Below, piece after piece: positions 16,946 through 26,134 of a DNA stretch of 64,000 bases (the first letter of the stretch is position 1; each line of letters begins with the position of its first letter). The stretch comes from Mycolicibacterium arenosum. Its GTDB lineage: Bacteria > Actinomycetota > Actinomycetes > Mycobacteriales > Mycobacteriaceae. A program made the position numbers and the translations under genes. Location: positions 229,973-293,972 of the forward strand of contig NZ_JANDBD010000010.1 in the NCBI RefSeq assembly GCF_024320865.1, read 5' to 3'. The notes beneath the pieces were generated by a model. It did not search any database, was not told where the DNA came from, and saw nothing but the letters and a program-made list of their open reading frames with translations.

Positions 16946-18211
16946 GTGACGGAAACCGAAAGCCACGGGGGTTTTCGCGCTTGGGCGGCGGTCATCGTGC
17001 TGGCCGTGGTGGGCACCCTCAACTACGTCGACCGCTTTCTACCCGCCGTCCTCGCAGAACCCATCAAGAACGAACTCGCACTGTCGGATACGGCGATCGG
17101 CGTGATCAACGGGTTCGGTTTCCTCATCGTCTACGCGGTGCTCGGGATCTTCATCGCGAGGATCACCGACCGGGGTGCCTTCGGTCTGGTCGTGACCGGA
17201 TGCCTGACGCTGTGGGGCACGATGACGATGATCGGCGGAGCGGTCACGTCCGGTTTCCAACTCGCGCTGACGCGGATCGGCGTCGCCGTCGGTGAGGCGG
17301 GCAGCACTCCCGCCGCGCACGCCTACGTGGCCAACAACTTCAGGCCCGAACGCCGCGCCGCACCGTTGGCCGTCATCACACTCTCCATCCCGCTGGCCAG
17401 CGCGGCGAGCCTGCTGGGCGGCGGGCTGCTCGCCGAATCGCTGGGCTGGCGAACGGCTTTCGTCATCATGGGTGCGATCAGCGTCGCGTTCGCGCCGATC
17501 GTCCTGCTGGTCGTGGGGACGCGGCAGCGCATCGCCACCGCGCCCGCCTCACCTGCGGCGCCGACGGTCAGGTGGTGGGACCTGCTGCGCAAGCCGAGCT
17601 ACCTCGCGATCGTGACGGGTGCCGCGTTCGTGTCGGTGGCGGGCTATTCGCTGACGACGTTCGCGCCCGCGTTCCTCATTCGCTCGCACCAGATGTCGCT
17701 CGGTGAGGTGGGGCTGCACTACGGGTTGGCGAGCGGGATCACCGGCGTGCTGGGCCTTCTCGTCGTCGGCCGGATCGCCGACAAACTCGCGGCGCGCGAC
17801 CCGCGCTGGCTGCTGTGGATCGTCGCGGCGATGACCGCGGCGCTGCTCCCCTTCTCGGCGCTGGCCCTGCTGGTCGACGACACGACGCTGTGCGTGTGGT
17901 TCATCGCGCTGAGCTACGTCGTCGGAACGGCCTACATGGCGCCGTCCATCTCGGCGATTCAGCGCCTGGTGCCGCCCGAGCAGCGCGCGACCGCATCGGC
18001 GATCTTCCTGTTCTTCGGCGCCACCCTCGGCTCACTCGGGCCGTTCCTCACCGGCGTGTTCAGCGACGCACTGACAGCGGACTTCGGGACCGAGTCACTG
18101 CGCTTCGCGCTGTTCCTGGTGCCGGTGGCGCAACTCCTCGCCGTCGCTCTCTACCTGCTGGCGTCCCGCACCTTCGCCCGCGAACTCGTCGACGAGGTGG
18201 CGACCCGCTAG
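16946..18211 (+). CDS. MFS transporter, spinster-like
   Basis: A 421-residue major facilitator with 12 predicted helices. The N-terminus (VVGTLNYVDRFLPAVLAEPI) and the motif RIGVAVGEAGSTPAAHAYVAN match spinster/Hsp-type MFS proteins, which move lipids or organic anions; the true cargo is unknown. It is 12 bp downstream of tetR and probably co-transcribed, so the substrate may be a ligand of that regulator. It overlaps the convergent gene by 4 bp. Confidence 0.9.
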   Translation: MTETESHGGFRAWAAVIVLAVVGTLNYVDRFLPAVLAEPIKNELALSDTAIGVINGFGFLIVYAVLGIFIARITDRGAFGLVVTGCLTLWGTMTMIGGAVTSGFQLALTRIGVAVGEAGSTPAAHAYVANNFRPERRAAPLAVITLSIPLASAASLLGGGLLAESLGWRTAFVIMGAISVAFAPIVLLVVGTRQRIATAPASPAAPTVRWWDLLRKPSYLAIVTGAAFVSVAGYSLTTFAPAFLIRSHQMSLGEVGLHYGLASGITGVLGLLVVGRIADKLAARDPRWLLWIVAAMTAALLPFSALALLVDDTTLCVWFIALSYVVGTAYMAPSISAIQRLVPPEQRATASAIFLFFGATLGSLGPFLTGVFSDALTADFGTESLRFALFLVPVAQLLAVALYLLASRTFARELVDEVATR

Positions 18212-18588
18212 TCGGCGGATCCGGGTCGGCGCAGCGCTCCCCACAGCCCGACGCCGATGCCGACGACCGCTCCCCCGAGGCCGATGATCCGCTGGCCGCG
18301 CTTGAGGTCGTCGTGCACGCTCATGCCACCGAGGAGGTCGGCCGCGTCGGCGCCGCCGGACGCGAGAAACCAGCCGCGGGTGTCCCGCCCGCGCGCGGCG
18401 GCGGCCATCAGCAGCCCGCCGATCAGCGCGTCGCGGTATCCCATCGACCGCAGCAGCAGCCTGGCCGACGGCCCTGGATCGTCGGGTTCGCCCCACAACC
18501 GGTTGGCTCGCAGGGGATCTACGAGGAACGACACTCCGGAGGCGAGACGGATACCGCCCACGACGAGTGCGGCGCGATCGGTCGGCAT
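18208..18588 (-). CDS. Small membrane protein, DUF4267-like
   Basis: A 126-residue protein with three or four hydrophobic segments (LVVGGIRLASGVSFLVDP, ALIGGLLMAAAA, IIGLGGAVVGIGVGLWGAL). The pattern GIRLASGVSFLVDPLRANRLWG and the central RSMGYRDALIGGLLM match the DUF4267 family, whose function is unknown. ATG at 18588. Confidence 0.75.
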   Translation of the reverse strand: MPTDRAALVVGGIRLASGVSFLVDPLRANRLWGEPDDPGPSARLLLRSMGYRDALIGGLLMAAAARGRDTRGWFLASGGADAADLLGGMSVHDDLKRGQRIIGLGGAVVGIGVGLWGALRRPGSAD

Positions 18589-18633
18589 GGCCGGAGCCTA
18601 AGCGGCGGCGGCCGTTCGACTACGACGTCTGGT

Positions 18634-18652
18634 AAAACTAAGGTCAACCTAA
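18634..18652. promoter_or_regulatory. Weak IdeR-like iron box overlapping the mmpL -10
   Basis: The 19-mer ending AACCTAA matches 12 of 19 positions of the IdeR consensus; the right half is good and the left half poor. It overlaps TAAGGT (18639-18644), a TANNNT -10 box upstream of the mmpL ATG at 18669. Low confidence as an iron box, better as a promoter. Confidence 0.3.
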
Positions 18653-18668
18653 TGCCCTTCAGGGAGAC

Positions 18669-21527
18669 ATGAGCACCCCGACTCTCGAGCCCGTCGCGAA
18701 GCCCGTAGCGCCACATCGCGGCGGCATCGCGAAGTGGATTCGCCGGCTGGCCGTCCCGATCATCCTGGCCTGGATCGGGCTCGTCGTGATCCTCAACCTC
18801 ACGGTGCCGCAACTGGAGGTCGTCGGCCAGGAGCGGTCGGTGTCGATGTCGCCCAAGGAGGCGCCCTCGGTCATCGCGATGACCCGCACCGGCCAGGTGT
18901 TCGAGGAGTACGAATCCGACAGCTCGGCGATGATCGTGCTGGAGGGCGACGCACCGCTGGGCCCGGACGCGCACCGCTACTACGACGAGCTCATCGACAA
19001 GCTGGAAGCCGATCCCGTCCACGTCGAGCACGTACAGGATTTCTGGGGCGACCCGCTGACCGAGGCCGGCGCGCAGAGCGACGACGGCAAGGCCGCCTAC
19101 GTCCAGGTCTACCTCGCGGGCAACATGGGCGAGGAACTCGCCAACCGGTCGGTGGAAGCGGTGCAGCAGATCGTCGCCGACACCCCGCCACCGCCGGGTC
19201 TGAAGGTGTTCGTCACGGGTGGTTCGGCACTGGCGGCCGATCAGCAGATCGCCGGTGACCGAAGCGTCCGGGTCATCGAGTTCACGATCTTCGGCGTCAT
19301 CATCACGATGCTGCTGCTGGTCTACCGGTCGATCGTCACGACGATCCTCACGCTCTTCATGGTGTTCCTCGGGCTGTCGGTGGTGCGCGGGGCGGTGGCG
19401 TTCCTCGGACATCACGAGCTCATCGGGCTGTCGACGTTCGTGTCGCAGCTGCTCGTCACGCTCGCCGTTGCCGCCGCCACCGACTACGCGATCTTCCTGA
19501 TCGGCCGATATCAGGAAGCGCGGTCCAACGGCGAGGATCGGGAATCGGCGTATTACACGATGTTCCACGGCACGGCCCACGTCGTATTGGGCTCCGGCCT
19601 GACGATCGCCGGCGCGACGTTCTGCCTGTCGTTCACGAGGCTGCCGTACTTCCAGACGCTGGGCATTCCGCTGGCCGTCGGCATGACGATCTGCGTGCTG
19701 GTGGCTCTGACGCTGGGACCCGCGCTCATCACCGTCGCCAGTCGCTTCGGCAAGACGCTGGAACCCCGGCGCGCCATGAGAATCCGCGGCTGGCGCAAGA
19801 TCGGCGCCGCGATCGTGCGGTGGCCCGGCGCGGTGCTACTCGCGACGATCGCCCTGTCGCTCGTCGGGCTGCTGACACTGCCCGGGTATCAGCCGAACTA
19901 CAACGACCGCAAGTACCTGCCCGCCGACATCCCGGCCAACGAGGGCTTCGCCGCGGCCGAGCGGCATTTCTCCGTGGCGCGGATGAACCCCGAACTGGTG
20001 CTCATCGAAACCGAGCACGACCTGCGGAACTCGGCCGACTTCCTGGTCATCGACAAGATCGCCAAGGCCATCTTCAAGGTGCCGGGCATCGGCAGCGTGC
20101 AGGCCATCACCCGCCCCAGCGGTAAACCGCTCGAGTTCGCCACCATCCCCGCGCAATTGGGCATGAGCGGCACCAGCCAGAAGCTGAACGAGAGCTACAA
20201 CCAGGACCGCATGGCCGACCTGCTGGCGCAGGCCGACGATCTGCAGACCACGATCGACACGCTGACGCAGATGCAGTCGTTGATGGGTCAGATGAACGCG
20301 GTCACCCAGGAGATGGTGGTCAAGACGAAGGCGATGGCCGTCGACATCGCCGAATTGCGGGACTACATCATGAATTTCGACGATTTCTTCCGGCCGATCC
20401 GGAATTACTTCTACTGGGAACCGCACTGCTACAACATCCCCGGCTGCTGGGCGATCCGCTCGGTGTTCGACACCCTCGACGGGGTCAACACCACCACCGA
20501 GGACGTCCAGGCGATCGTCCCGGAGCTGGAGCGGCTCGCCTCGCTGCTGCCCCAGCTTCAGGCGCTGATGCCGGAGCAGATCGAGTCCCTGGAGAAGAAC
20601 AGGACGATGCTGCTGACCATGCACGCCACCCAGAGTGGTCAGCAGGAGCAGCAGGCGGCGCTGTCGGAGAACCAGTCCGCCATGACCGACGCGTTCAACG
20701 ACGCGATGAACGACGACACGTTCTACCTCCCGCCGGAGATCTTCGACAACGCCGACTTCAAACGCGGAATGGAGAGCTTCATCTCGCCGGACGGAAAGTC
20801 GGTGCGGTTCATCGTGTCTCACGAGGACGACCCGCTGACCGGTGACGGCATCGACCGTATCGACGCGATCAAACTGGCCGCGAAGGAGGCCATCAAGGGC
20901 ACGCCGCTGGAGGGCTCCAAGATCTACGTCGGCGGCACCGCGGCGGCGTTCAAGGACATGCGCGACGGCAACAACTGGGATCTGCTCATCGCCGGTATCT
21001 CCGCCCTGACCCTGATCTTCATCATCATGCTGATCATCACCCGCAGCATCGTCGCCGCCGCCGTCATCGTCGGCACCGTCGTGCTGTCGCTGGGTGCGTC
21101 GTTCGGCCTGTCGGTGCTGGTGTGGCAGCACGTCCTGGGCATCCAGCTGCACTTCATGGTGATGGCGATGGCGGTGATCATCCTGCTGGCGGTCGGCGCC
21201 GACTACAACCTGCTGCTCGTCGCGCGACTCCGCGAGGAGATCCACGCCGGCATCAACACCGGCATCATCCGCGCGATGGGCGGCACCGGGTCGGTCGTGA
21301 CCGCCGCGGGTCTGGTGTTCGCGTTCACCATGATGTCGATGGTCGTGAGCGAGATGACGGTGGCGGCGCAGATGGGCACCACGATCGGCATGGGGCTGCT
21401 GTTCGACACCCTGGTGATCCGGGCCTTCATGACGCCGTCGATCGCGGCGTTGCTCGGCCGATGGTTCTGGTGGCCGCAGAGGGTGCGGCAACGGCCGGCG
21501 TCGGCGAGCCGGCTGCTCACGCGCTAG
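18669..21527 (+). CDS. MmpL-family RND transporter
   Basis: A 952-residue mycobacterial RND lipid/siderophore exporter. One N-terminal helix is followed by a periplasmic porter domain, a helix bundle with TDYAIFLIGRYQEAR, a second long loop with the Cys pair PHCYNIPGCW, and a final bundle with GADYNLLLVARLREE, which holds the proton-relay Asp-Tyr. The WEPHCYNIPGCW loop and coiled-coil stretch resemble MmpL4/MmpL5. No mmpS gene is beside it, so it may use one elsewhere. ATG 18669 follows a -10 box with a possible iron box. Confidence 0.95.
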   Translation: MSTPTLEPVAKPVAPHRGGIAKWIRRLAVPIILAWIGLVVILNLTVPQLEVVGQERSVSMSPKEAPSVIAMTRTGQVFEEYESDSSAMIVLEGDAPLGPDAHRYYDELIDKLEADPVHVEHVQDFWGDPLTEAGAQSDDGKAAYVQVYLAGNMGEELANRSVEAVQQIVADTPPPPGLKVFVTGGSALAADQQIAGDRSVRVIEFTIFGVIITMLLLVYRSIVTTILTLFMVFLGLSVVRGAVAFLGHHELIGLSTFVSQLLVTLAVAAATDYAIFLIGRYQEARSNGEDRESAYYTMFHGTAHVVLGSGLTIAGATFCLSFTRLPYFQTLGIPLAVGMTICVLVALTLGPALITVASRFGKTLEPRRAMRIRGWRKIGAAIVRWPGAVLLATIALSLVGLLTLPGYQPNYNDRKYLPADIPANEGFAAAERHFSVARMNPELVLIETEHDLRNSADFLVIDKIAKAIFKVPGIGSVQAITRPSGKPLEFATIPAQLGMSGTSQKLNESYNQDRMADLLAQADDLQTTIDTLTQMQSLMGQMNAVTQEMVVKTKAMAVDIAELRDYIMNFDDFFRPIRNYFYWEPHCYNIPGCWAIRSVFDTLDGVNTTTEDVQAIVPELERLASLLPQLQALMPEQIESLEKNRTMLLTMHATQSGQQEQQAALSENQSAMTDAFNDAMNDDTFYLPPEIFDNADFKRGMESFISPDGKSVRFIVSHEDDPLTGDGIDRIDAIKLAAKEAIKGTPLEGSKIYVGGTAAAFKDMRDGNNWDLLIAGISALTLIFIIMLIITRSIVAAAVIVGTVVLSLGASFGLSVLVWQHVLGIQLHFMVMAMAVIILLAVGADYNLLLVARLREEIHAGINTGIIRAMGGTGSVVTAAGLVFAFTMMSMVVSEMTVAAQMGTTIGMGLLFDTLVIRAFMTPSIAALLGRWFWWPQRVRQRPASASRLLTR

Positions 21528-21577
21528 GTGCGCGCCGATCCGGGGATGTGTCCGAGGTCGGCCATAAGATCACGCAC

Positions 21578-22780
21578 ATGGGGCGCACCTACAGCGTCGT
21601 CGACCTCTTCTCGGGAGGCGGCGGGATGAGCTACGGCTTTCACGCGCACCCCTCCTTCCGGGTGGTGGGCGCGGCCGACGCGCAGCTGGGTAAGCCCAGC
21701 AGTCGGCGCGGATCGCTCGGCTGCAACTCGACGTACGCCCTCAACATCGGCGTCGAACCCGTTGCCGTCGACCTCGCCGCCATCTCGCCCAAGCGGCTCC
21801 GCGGGGCACTCGGGGTCGGCCGCGTCGACGTTCTCAGCGCCTGCCCGCCGTGCACCGGCTTCTCGCGCACCAACTCGCAGAACCACCTCGTCGACGACGC
21901 CCGCAACGGCCTGGTCCCGCGGGTCGCCGCCTACGTCGCCGAACTCGAGCCGACGGTCGTGGTGATGGAGAACGCGCGCGAGCTGCTGATGGGCAACTTC
22001 AAGGGACACTTCACGCTGCTGCGCCGGCGGCTCGAACGGCTCGGATACACCGTCGCTGCGGACGTGCACGTGCTGACCCGGTTCGGCCTCCCCCAGGTAC
22101 GCGAACGCGCGCTGGTCATCGCGGTGCGCAACGGCCTGCCGGTGCGGACGCTCGAGCAGATGTGGCGGGGCCACGCCGTCACCGGCGACGCGCTCACCGT
22201 GAAGCGTGCCATCGGATCGCTGCCGTCGTTGCGCGCGGGCCACACCGACCCAGATGACGAGGCGCACGTGTCGCCCCGATTCGTCACATCGCATGCACTG
22301 GAGCGCATCGCGGCCATCCCGCCCGACGGCGGTTCCTGGCGCGACCTGATCGACGGCGGAAGGGCCACCTCGAAGTACCTGACGCCCGCCATGCTGAAGC
22401 TGATCGCGGCCCGCAAGCTCGGCAACCATCCCGACGTGTACGGCCGAATGGCGTGGAACAGGCCGGCTCCCACGATCAAGCGCGAATGCGGCCACGTCGG
22501 AAACGGGCGCTACGCCCACCCGATCGACGACCGGCTCTGCACGCTGCGCGAACTCGCGATCCTCAACGGCTTCCCGTCGACCTACGCGTTCGGTGGGACC
22601 AGCCTGGCGAACAAGTACCGGCACGTCGGCGACGCGGTGCCGCCGATGATCAGCTACCAGATCGCCTGGGCGACGCACTGGGCGCTGACGGGTAAGCGCC
22701 CCGCGATGGCCGACATCGTGCTACCCGACACCTCGCTGCGACCGCAGGACATCGTAGGCGCCGGCGAAGAGGCCGCTTGA
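21578..22780 (+). CDS. DNA C5-cytosine methyltransferase (Dcm/type II M)
   Basis: A 400-residue enzyme that methylates cytosine at C5 within a DNA recognition site using SAM. Motif I DLFSGGGGMSYGF (residues 9-21), motif IV with catalytic Cys92 in SACPPCTGFSRTN, motif VI MENARE (Glu131), and the C-terminal motifs GNGRYAHPIDDRLCTLREL and YRHVGDAVPP are all present, so it should be active. ATG 21578 leaves the conserved N-terminus; GTG 21548 is an alternative. The next gene overlaps its stop by 4 bp, which suggests a restriction-modification pair. Base composition is like the host's. Confidence 0.95.
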   Translation: MGRTYSVVDLFSGGGGMSYGFHAHPSFRVVGAADAQLGKPSSRRGSLGCNSTYALNIGVEPVAVDLAAISPKRLRGALGVGRVDVLSACPPCTGFSRTNSQNHLVDDARNGLVPRVAAYVAELEPTVVVMENARELLMGNFKGHFTLLRRRLERLGYTVAADVHVLTRFGLPQVRERALVIAVRNGLPVRTLEQMWRGHAVTGDALTVKRAIGSLPSLRAGHTDPDDEAHVSPRFVTSHALERIAAIPPDGGSWRDLIDGGRATSKYLTPAMLKLIAARKLGNHPDVYGRMAWNRPAPTIKRECGHVGNGRYAHPIDDRLCTLRELAILNGFPSTYAFGGTSLANKYRHVGDAVPPMISYQIAWATHWALTGKRPAMADIVLPDTSLRPQDIVGAGEEAA

Positions 22781-23538
22781 ACGCGCCCGTCAGCCGTGCG
22801 GACCTGATGAGGAAGCTCGATGCGCTTGGCGCGCAGGAGATCACGGTCGTCAACGAGTTCGTGGACTCCCTACTCACGCCGGTCACCGAGGACCTGCTCG
22901 CCGGGTCCTGGTTGACCACGCCGGATTGGTCGGAGGCGTTCCTGGCACGCCTGCGCGCGCACCATGCGCTGAGCCGAGAGCCGTTGTCCACCACACAGTT
23001 CGAGGCGGCCTTCGAAGCCGCGTGCGAAGCGGCGGGCTGGATGGTGGATTCGTCGACGTCGGCGACCCAGCGGTTCTACGACACCGCCATCGCCCCGCCG
23101 GGAACGCTTCTCTCCAAACGGATCTCGTTGAAAGCGTCATCGGCCAAGGGGATGAGCAAGTCGTACGTGCACATCTCGAAGCTGACCGAGGCCGCGTGGA
23201 TCCAGGACGTGCGCAAGCTCGCGGATCGGCAGGACAGGATCGTCGAGCTGTTCCGGGAGTACCGGGCCGCATGCGACGGGATCATCATGCTGCGCGGATT
23301 CCCCAGTGCCGCAGGGGTGTACTACGAGCTGGTCGAGATCCCGACCTCGTTGTTCGCGCCGATCGACCGGCTCGACATCAAGACCGCCCAGCAACCCACG
23401 ATCCCCGTGCCGACGGACTCCGGAGAGCCCTACCTGAAGATCCGCATCGACCGATCGGACGCGAAGATCACGCTGACGGGGATCCGGCTCGCTGTGTGCT
23501 CGGTGCACGGTCGGTGGACGCTGGAGCCGCAGGGCTGA
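22777..23538 (+). CDS. Probable type II restriction endonuclease partnered with the methyltransferase
   Basis: A 253-residue protein starting at TTG 22777 inside the methyltransferase stop (TTGA overlap), so coupled to it. No family was identified with certainty. The middle contains SKRISLKASSAKG, then a conserved-looking stretch YVHISKLTEAAWIQDVR, and a beta-rich C-terminus. A short acidic/Lys core with 'sLKaSS' is compatible with a PD-(D/E)XK nuclease, with Asp in RFYDTA as one possible metal ligand; this is inference. Position directly after a C5 methyltransferase is the main evidence. Its last 71 bp overlap the convergent acyltransferase gene. Confidence 0.65.
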   Translation: MNAPVSRADLMRKLDALGAQEITVVNEFVDSLLTPVTEDLLAGSWLTTPDWSEAFLARLRAHHALSREPLSTTQFEAAFEAACEAAGWMVDSSTSATQRFYDTAIAPPGTLLSKRISLKASSAKGMSKSYVHISKLTEAAWIQDVRKLADRQDRIVELFREYRAACDGIIMLRGFPSAAGVYYELVEIPTSLFAPIDRLDIKTAQQPTIPVPTDSGEPYLKIRIDRSDAKITLTGIRLAVCSVHGRWTLEPQG

Positions 23539-24784
23539 CCCCCGCGCTCACCCGCGCGGCGGCCATCGCGACGACGAAGCACCCGAGTGCGGACCAGCCC
23601 TCGACGCCCGCGAGCCCGAACTTGGCCATCAACAGAAGCGCGACGCCCGCAAGACAGATCAGCACTCCGGTGGCGGTCGAGCGCAGCCCGGTGGCGGCCG
23701 CCCTCGCGTCCCACCACGGCAGCCGCAGGTGTTCGAGCGGGGAGAGCACCTTGAACGCCACCCCCATCACGACCGCGAACACCACGGCGCGAAGCAGCAG
23801 CAGCCAACCGAAGTTCGGTGCGTCGACGTCCCAGGCGTCCAGGCCGAACGCGTTCAGGGTGAACGCAGCGACGGCGATGGCGGGGATGTGCCACAGGTAG
23901 AGCGTCATCGCTCCCCCGTTGCCGACGGAGACGACGTGCCAGACGAGCGGGCGCTCGGCCCACCGGCGAACGGCGCCCGCCGCGGCCACGAAGACCAGCG
24001 ACATCCAGACGCAGTGCAGGCCGAGGATCAGCGTCGGCGGTGTGACGTTGGACATCCGCTCGACGCCCGTGACCACCAGGGCGACCTCGTACGGTCCCAC
24101 GTTGACCAGCAGGACCTGGACGGCGAATGCGACGGCGGCGACGACGAGTGCCGCGACCGGCCGGATGAACTTCCGCGCGTAGCCGACGCCGATGGCCACG
24201 GGGATCAACCAGACGAACACGAAGTTCGCGACGCCGCCGTAGAGGCTTCCGCTGGCGATGCGGACGGCGTCGACCGCACCGGCCGCCGCGAGCAGGGCCA
24301 CCACGACGACAGCGAGACCGCGGGCGTCGCGCAGCCGGCACAGTGCGGGGACGAACGCGAGCGTGACGAGGTAGACGCCGAGGAACCACAGCAGGGCTAC
24401 GCTCTCGCGGCCCAGTCGGTCGGCGGACTCCGCGCCGAGCACCAGCCGTGTGACGAGGAGTCCGGCGGTCCAGAAGGCCAGATACCAGAACACCGGGCGG
24501 CAGAGCCGCTGCGCCCTGGACAGCAGCCAGGTTCCCCACGGCGTCCCGGTGCGCCACCCGTAGGCGCCCGCCGCGCCACCGGCGAGGAAGAACAGAGGCA
24601 TGACCTGTGCCAGCCAGGTGAGTGGGATCAGCACCGGCATCTCGCCGAGGAGGTTGCCGATGCGCAGGCCGCTTCCGTCGATGGTGGCCAGCAGCAGGGC
24701 GCAGTGACCGAACATGACGACGACGAGCGCACCGAGGCGAGCGACGTCGACGGCACGGTCGCGTTCGGGTGTGGCAGACGACAT
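23468..24784 (-). CDS. Acyltransferase 3 family membrane protein
   Basis: A 438-residue protein with about ten membrane helices. It begins RDRAVDVARLGALVVVMFGHCALL, the N-terminal signature of OafA/WecH-type acyltransferases with the conserved His in the first helix, followed by PLFFLAGGAAGAYG. Such enzymes O-acylate sugars, lipids or peptidoglycan on the membrane; the acceptor is unknown. ATG at 24784 is chosen over the longer open frame, which starts with a Cys/Pro-rich stretch. Confidence 0.85.
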   Translation of the reverse strand: MSSATPERDRAVDVARLGALVVVMFGHCALLLATIDGSGLRIGNLLGEMPVLIPLTWLAQVMPLFFLAGGAAGAYGWRTGTPWGTWLLSRAQRLCRPVFWYLAFWTAGLLVTRLVLGAESADRLGRESVALLWFLGVYLVTLAFVPALCRLRDARGLAVVVVALLAAAGAVDAVRIASGSLYGGVANFVFVWLIPVAIGVGYARKFIRPVAALVVAAVAFAVQVLLVNVGPYEVALVVTGVERMSNVTPPTLILGLHCVWMSLVFVAAAGAVRRWAERPLVWHVVSVGNGGAMTLYLWHIPAIAVAAFTLNAFGLDAWDVDAPNFGWLLLLRAVVFAVVMGVAFKVLSPLEHLRLPWWDARAAATGLRSTATGVLICLAGVALLLMAKFGLAGVEGWSALGCFVVAMAAARVSAGVSPAAPASTDRAPSTQRAGSPSA

Positions 24785-24827
24785 GCATTCAGCATGCAGG
24801 CTCGTCGGCGGATCCGGGTGAGTAGGA

Positions 24828-26060
24828 CTACCCGAGTTCGGCCGGGGCGGGCATCCGGCTGCGCCCCAGCAGTAGGAACAGTGCACCGCCGGTGAGCGCC
24901 GCGACGCCCGCGACGGCGAGGAAACCGGCGAAGCTAGGCGTCTCGCGAAGCATGCGGCTCAGGACCACGGCGCCGAGAGCCGAGGAGACACCGACGGCCG
25001 ACATCAGCAGGCTCAGCACGGTGCTGTACAGGTTCACGTCGAAGCGCTTGGACACGAGGTAGGCGATCACGTCACCCTCGGCTCCCCAGGCGGCGCCGAG
25101 GCAGCACACCGAGACGACCAGGACGGCGTAGCTGTTGAACGGTGAGGCGATGAGCAGGCATCCGACGCCCGGCAGTGCCATCGCGACGGCCGCAACGATC
25201 TGCTCGGGCAGCCAGTCCAGGGCGAGACCGCAGATGAATCGGCCGACAATAACGGCGGCGGCGAAGAGCGAGATCAGCAGCGCGACGCCCTGTCCCGATG
25301 CGACCGCGTCGCCGAGCATGACGCCGAGCTGAGACGTGGTCACGGTGTGGTACAGGTTGCACAGCAGGATGGCGATCAGCAGAATCCAGAACACCGGAGT
25401 TGCCGCGATGCGCCGAAAATCCCTGTCCTTCTTGCGGTCCGCCGCAGCGCGTCGCCCCGACGTCTCGTCGGATGGAATCAGCGCGAGTGCGACGGCTCCG
25501 ATCACGGCGATGGTAACGGCGATGACCACACAGCCCACTCGCCAGCCGTAGTTCCGATTGATCGCGTCGAGTGCCGGCGCGGCGACGAGACCGAGCAGGG
25601 GTGGCCCCGAGATCGCGATGGCCAGCGCCAGCCCGCGGGCGTTCTGGAAGCGCGTCGCGACGATGCGACTGTAGATCGCGGGCGTGGTCGTCGTGCCCAG
25701 TGCCACGATGGCGGCGTTGATCAGGAAGTACTGCCAGATCGGCCCCGTCATCAGAGCACACGCGATCCAGGAGGCGGGGATGGCGATGACCCCGATGATT
25801 GCGATCCGCCGCACGCCGAACACGTCGGCGAGGCGGCCGTACACCGGTAGGAAGACGAAGGTAAGCAGTGCGATGACGCCGGTGAGCACGAAATCCGATC
25901 GCTTCCAACCGAACTCGGCGAGGAACTGAGGTCCCATCGCCGCGTTGGTGTAGGCGCTGAGGCTCAGCCCGGCGCTGAGTCCCGCCGTCGCGGCGGCCAG
26001 CGGCTGCCAGTGCGTGCGGAATTCGCCGAGGTAACCCGGCGCCGGGGTGTCGTCACGCAC
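24828..26060 (-). CDS. MFS transporter
   Basis: A 410-residue major facilitator with 12 helices. The motif YGRLADVFGVRRIAIIG (loop 2-3, G-x-L-a-D-r-x-G-r type) and the central charged loop (SDETSGRRAAADRKKDRDFRR) identify the family. GTG at 26060 gives the short cytosolic N-terminus RDDTPAPGYLGEFRTHWQPL; the longer frame upstream is not MFS-like. The oxalate/formate-antiporter-type pattern (ATPVFWILL) suggests organic anions, as a guess. Confidence 0.88.
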   Translation of the reverse strand: MRDDTPAPGYLGEFRTHWQPLAAATAGLSAGLSLSAYTNAAMGPQFLAEFGWKRSDFVLTGVIALLTFVFLPVYGRLADVFGVRRIAIIGVIAIPASWIACALMTGPIWQYFLINAAIVALGTTTTPAIYSRIVATRFQNARGLALAIAISGPPLLGLVAAPALDAINRNYGWRVGCVVIAVTIAVIGAVALALIPSDETSGRRAAADRKKDRDFRRIAATPVFWILLIAILLCNLYHTVTTSQLGVMLGDAVASGQGVALLISLFAAAVIVGRFICGLALDWLPEQIVAAVAMALPGVGCLLIASPFNSYAVLVVSVCCLGAAWGAEGDVIAYLVSKRFDVNLYSTVLSLLMSAVGVSSALGAVVLSRMLRETPSFAGFLAVAGVAALTGGALFLLLGRSRMPAPAELG

Positions 26061-26134
26061 ACCTGTGAACCTACCGTCAGCGGTGCCCGTCGACCTGGCC
26101 CAGGACGACGGGCAGGACCAGCAGCGATTGCGGC

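Noticed and set aside
19836..21491. A 551-codon minus-strand frame inside mmpL
   Set aside because: Antisense to mmpL; the translation is His/Gln/Asp-rich and matches no family.
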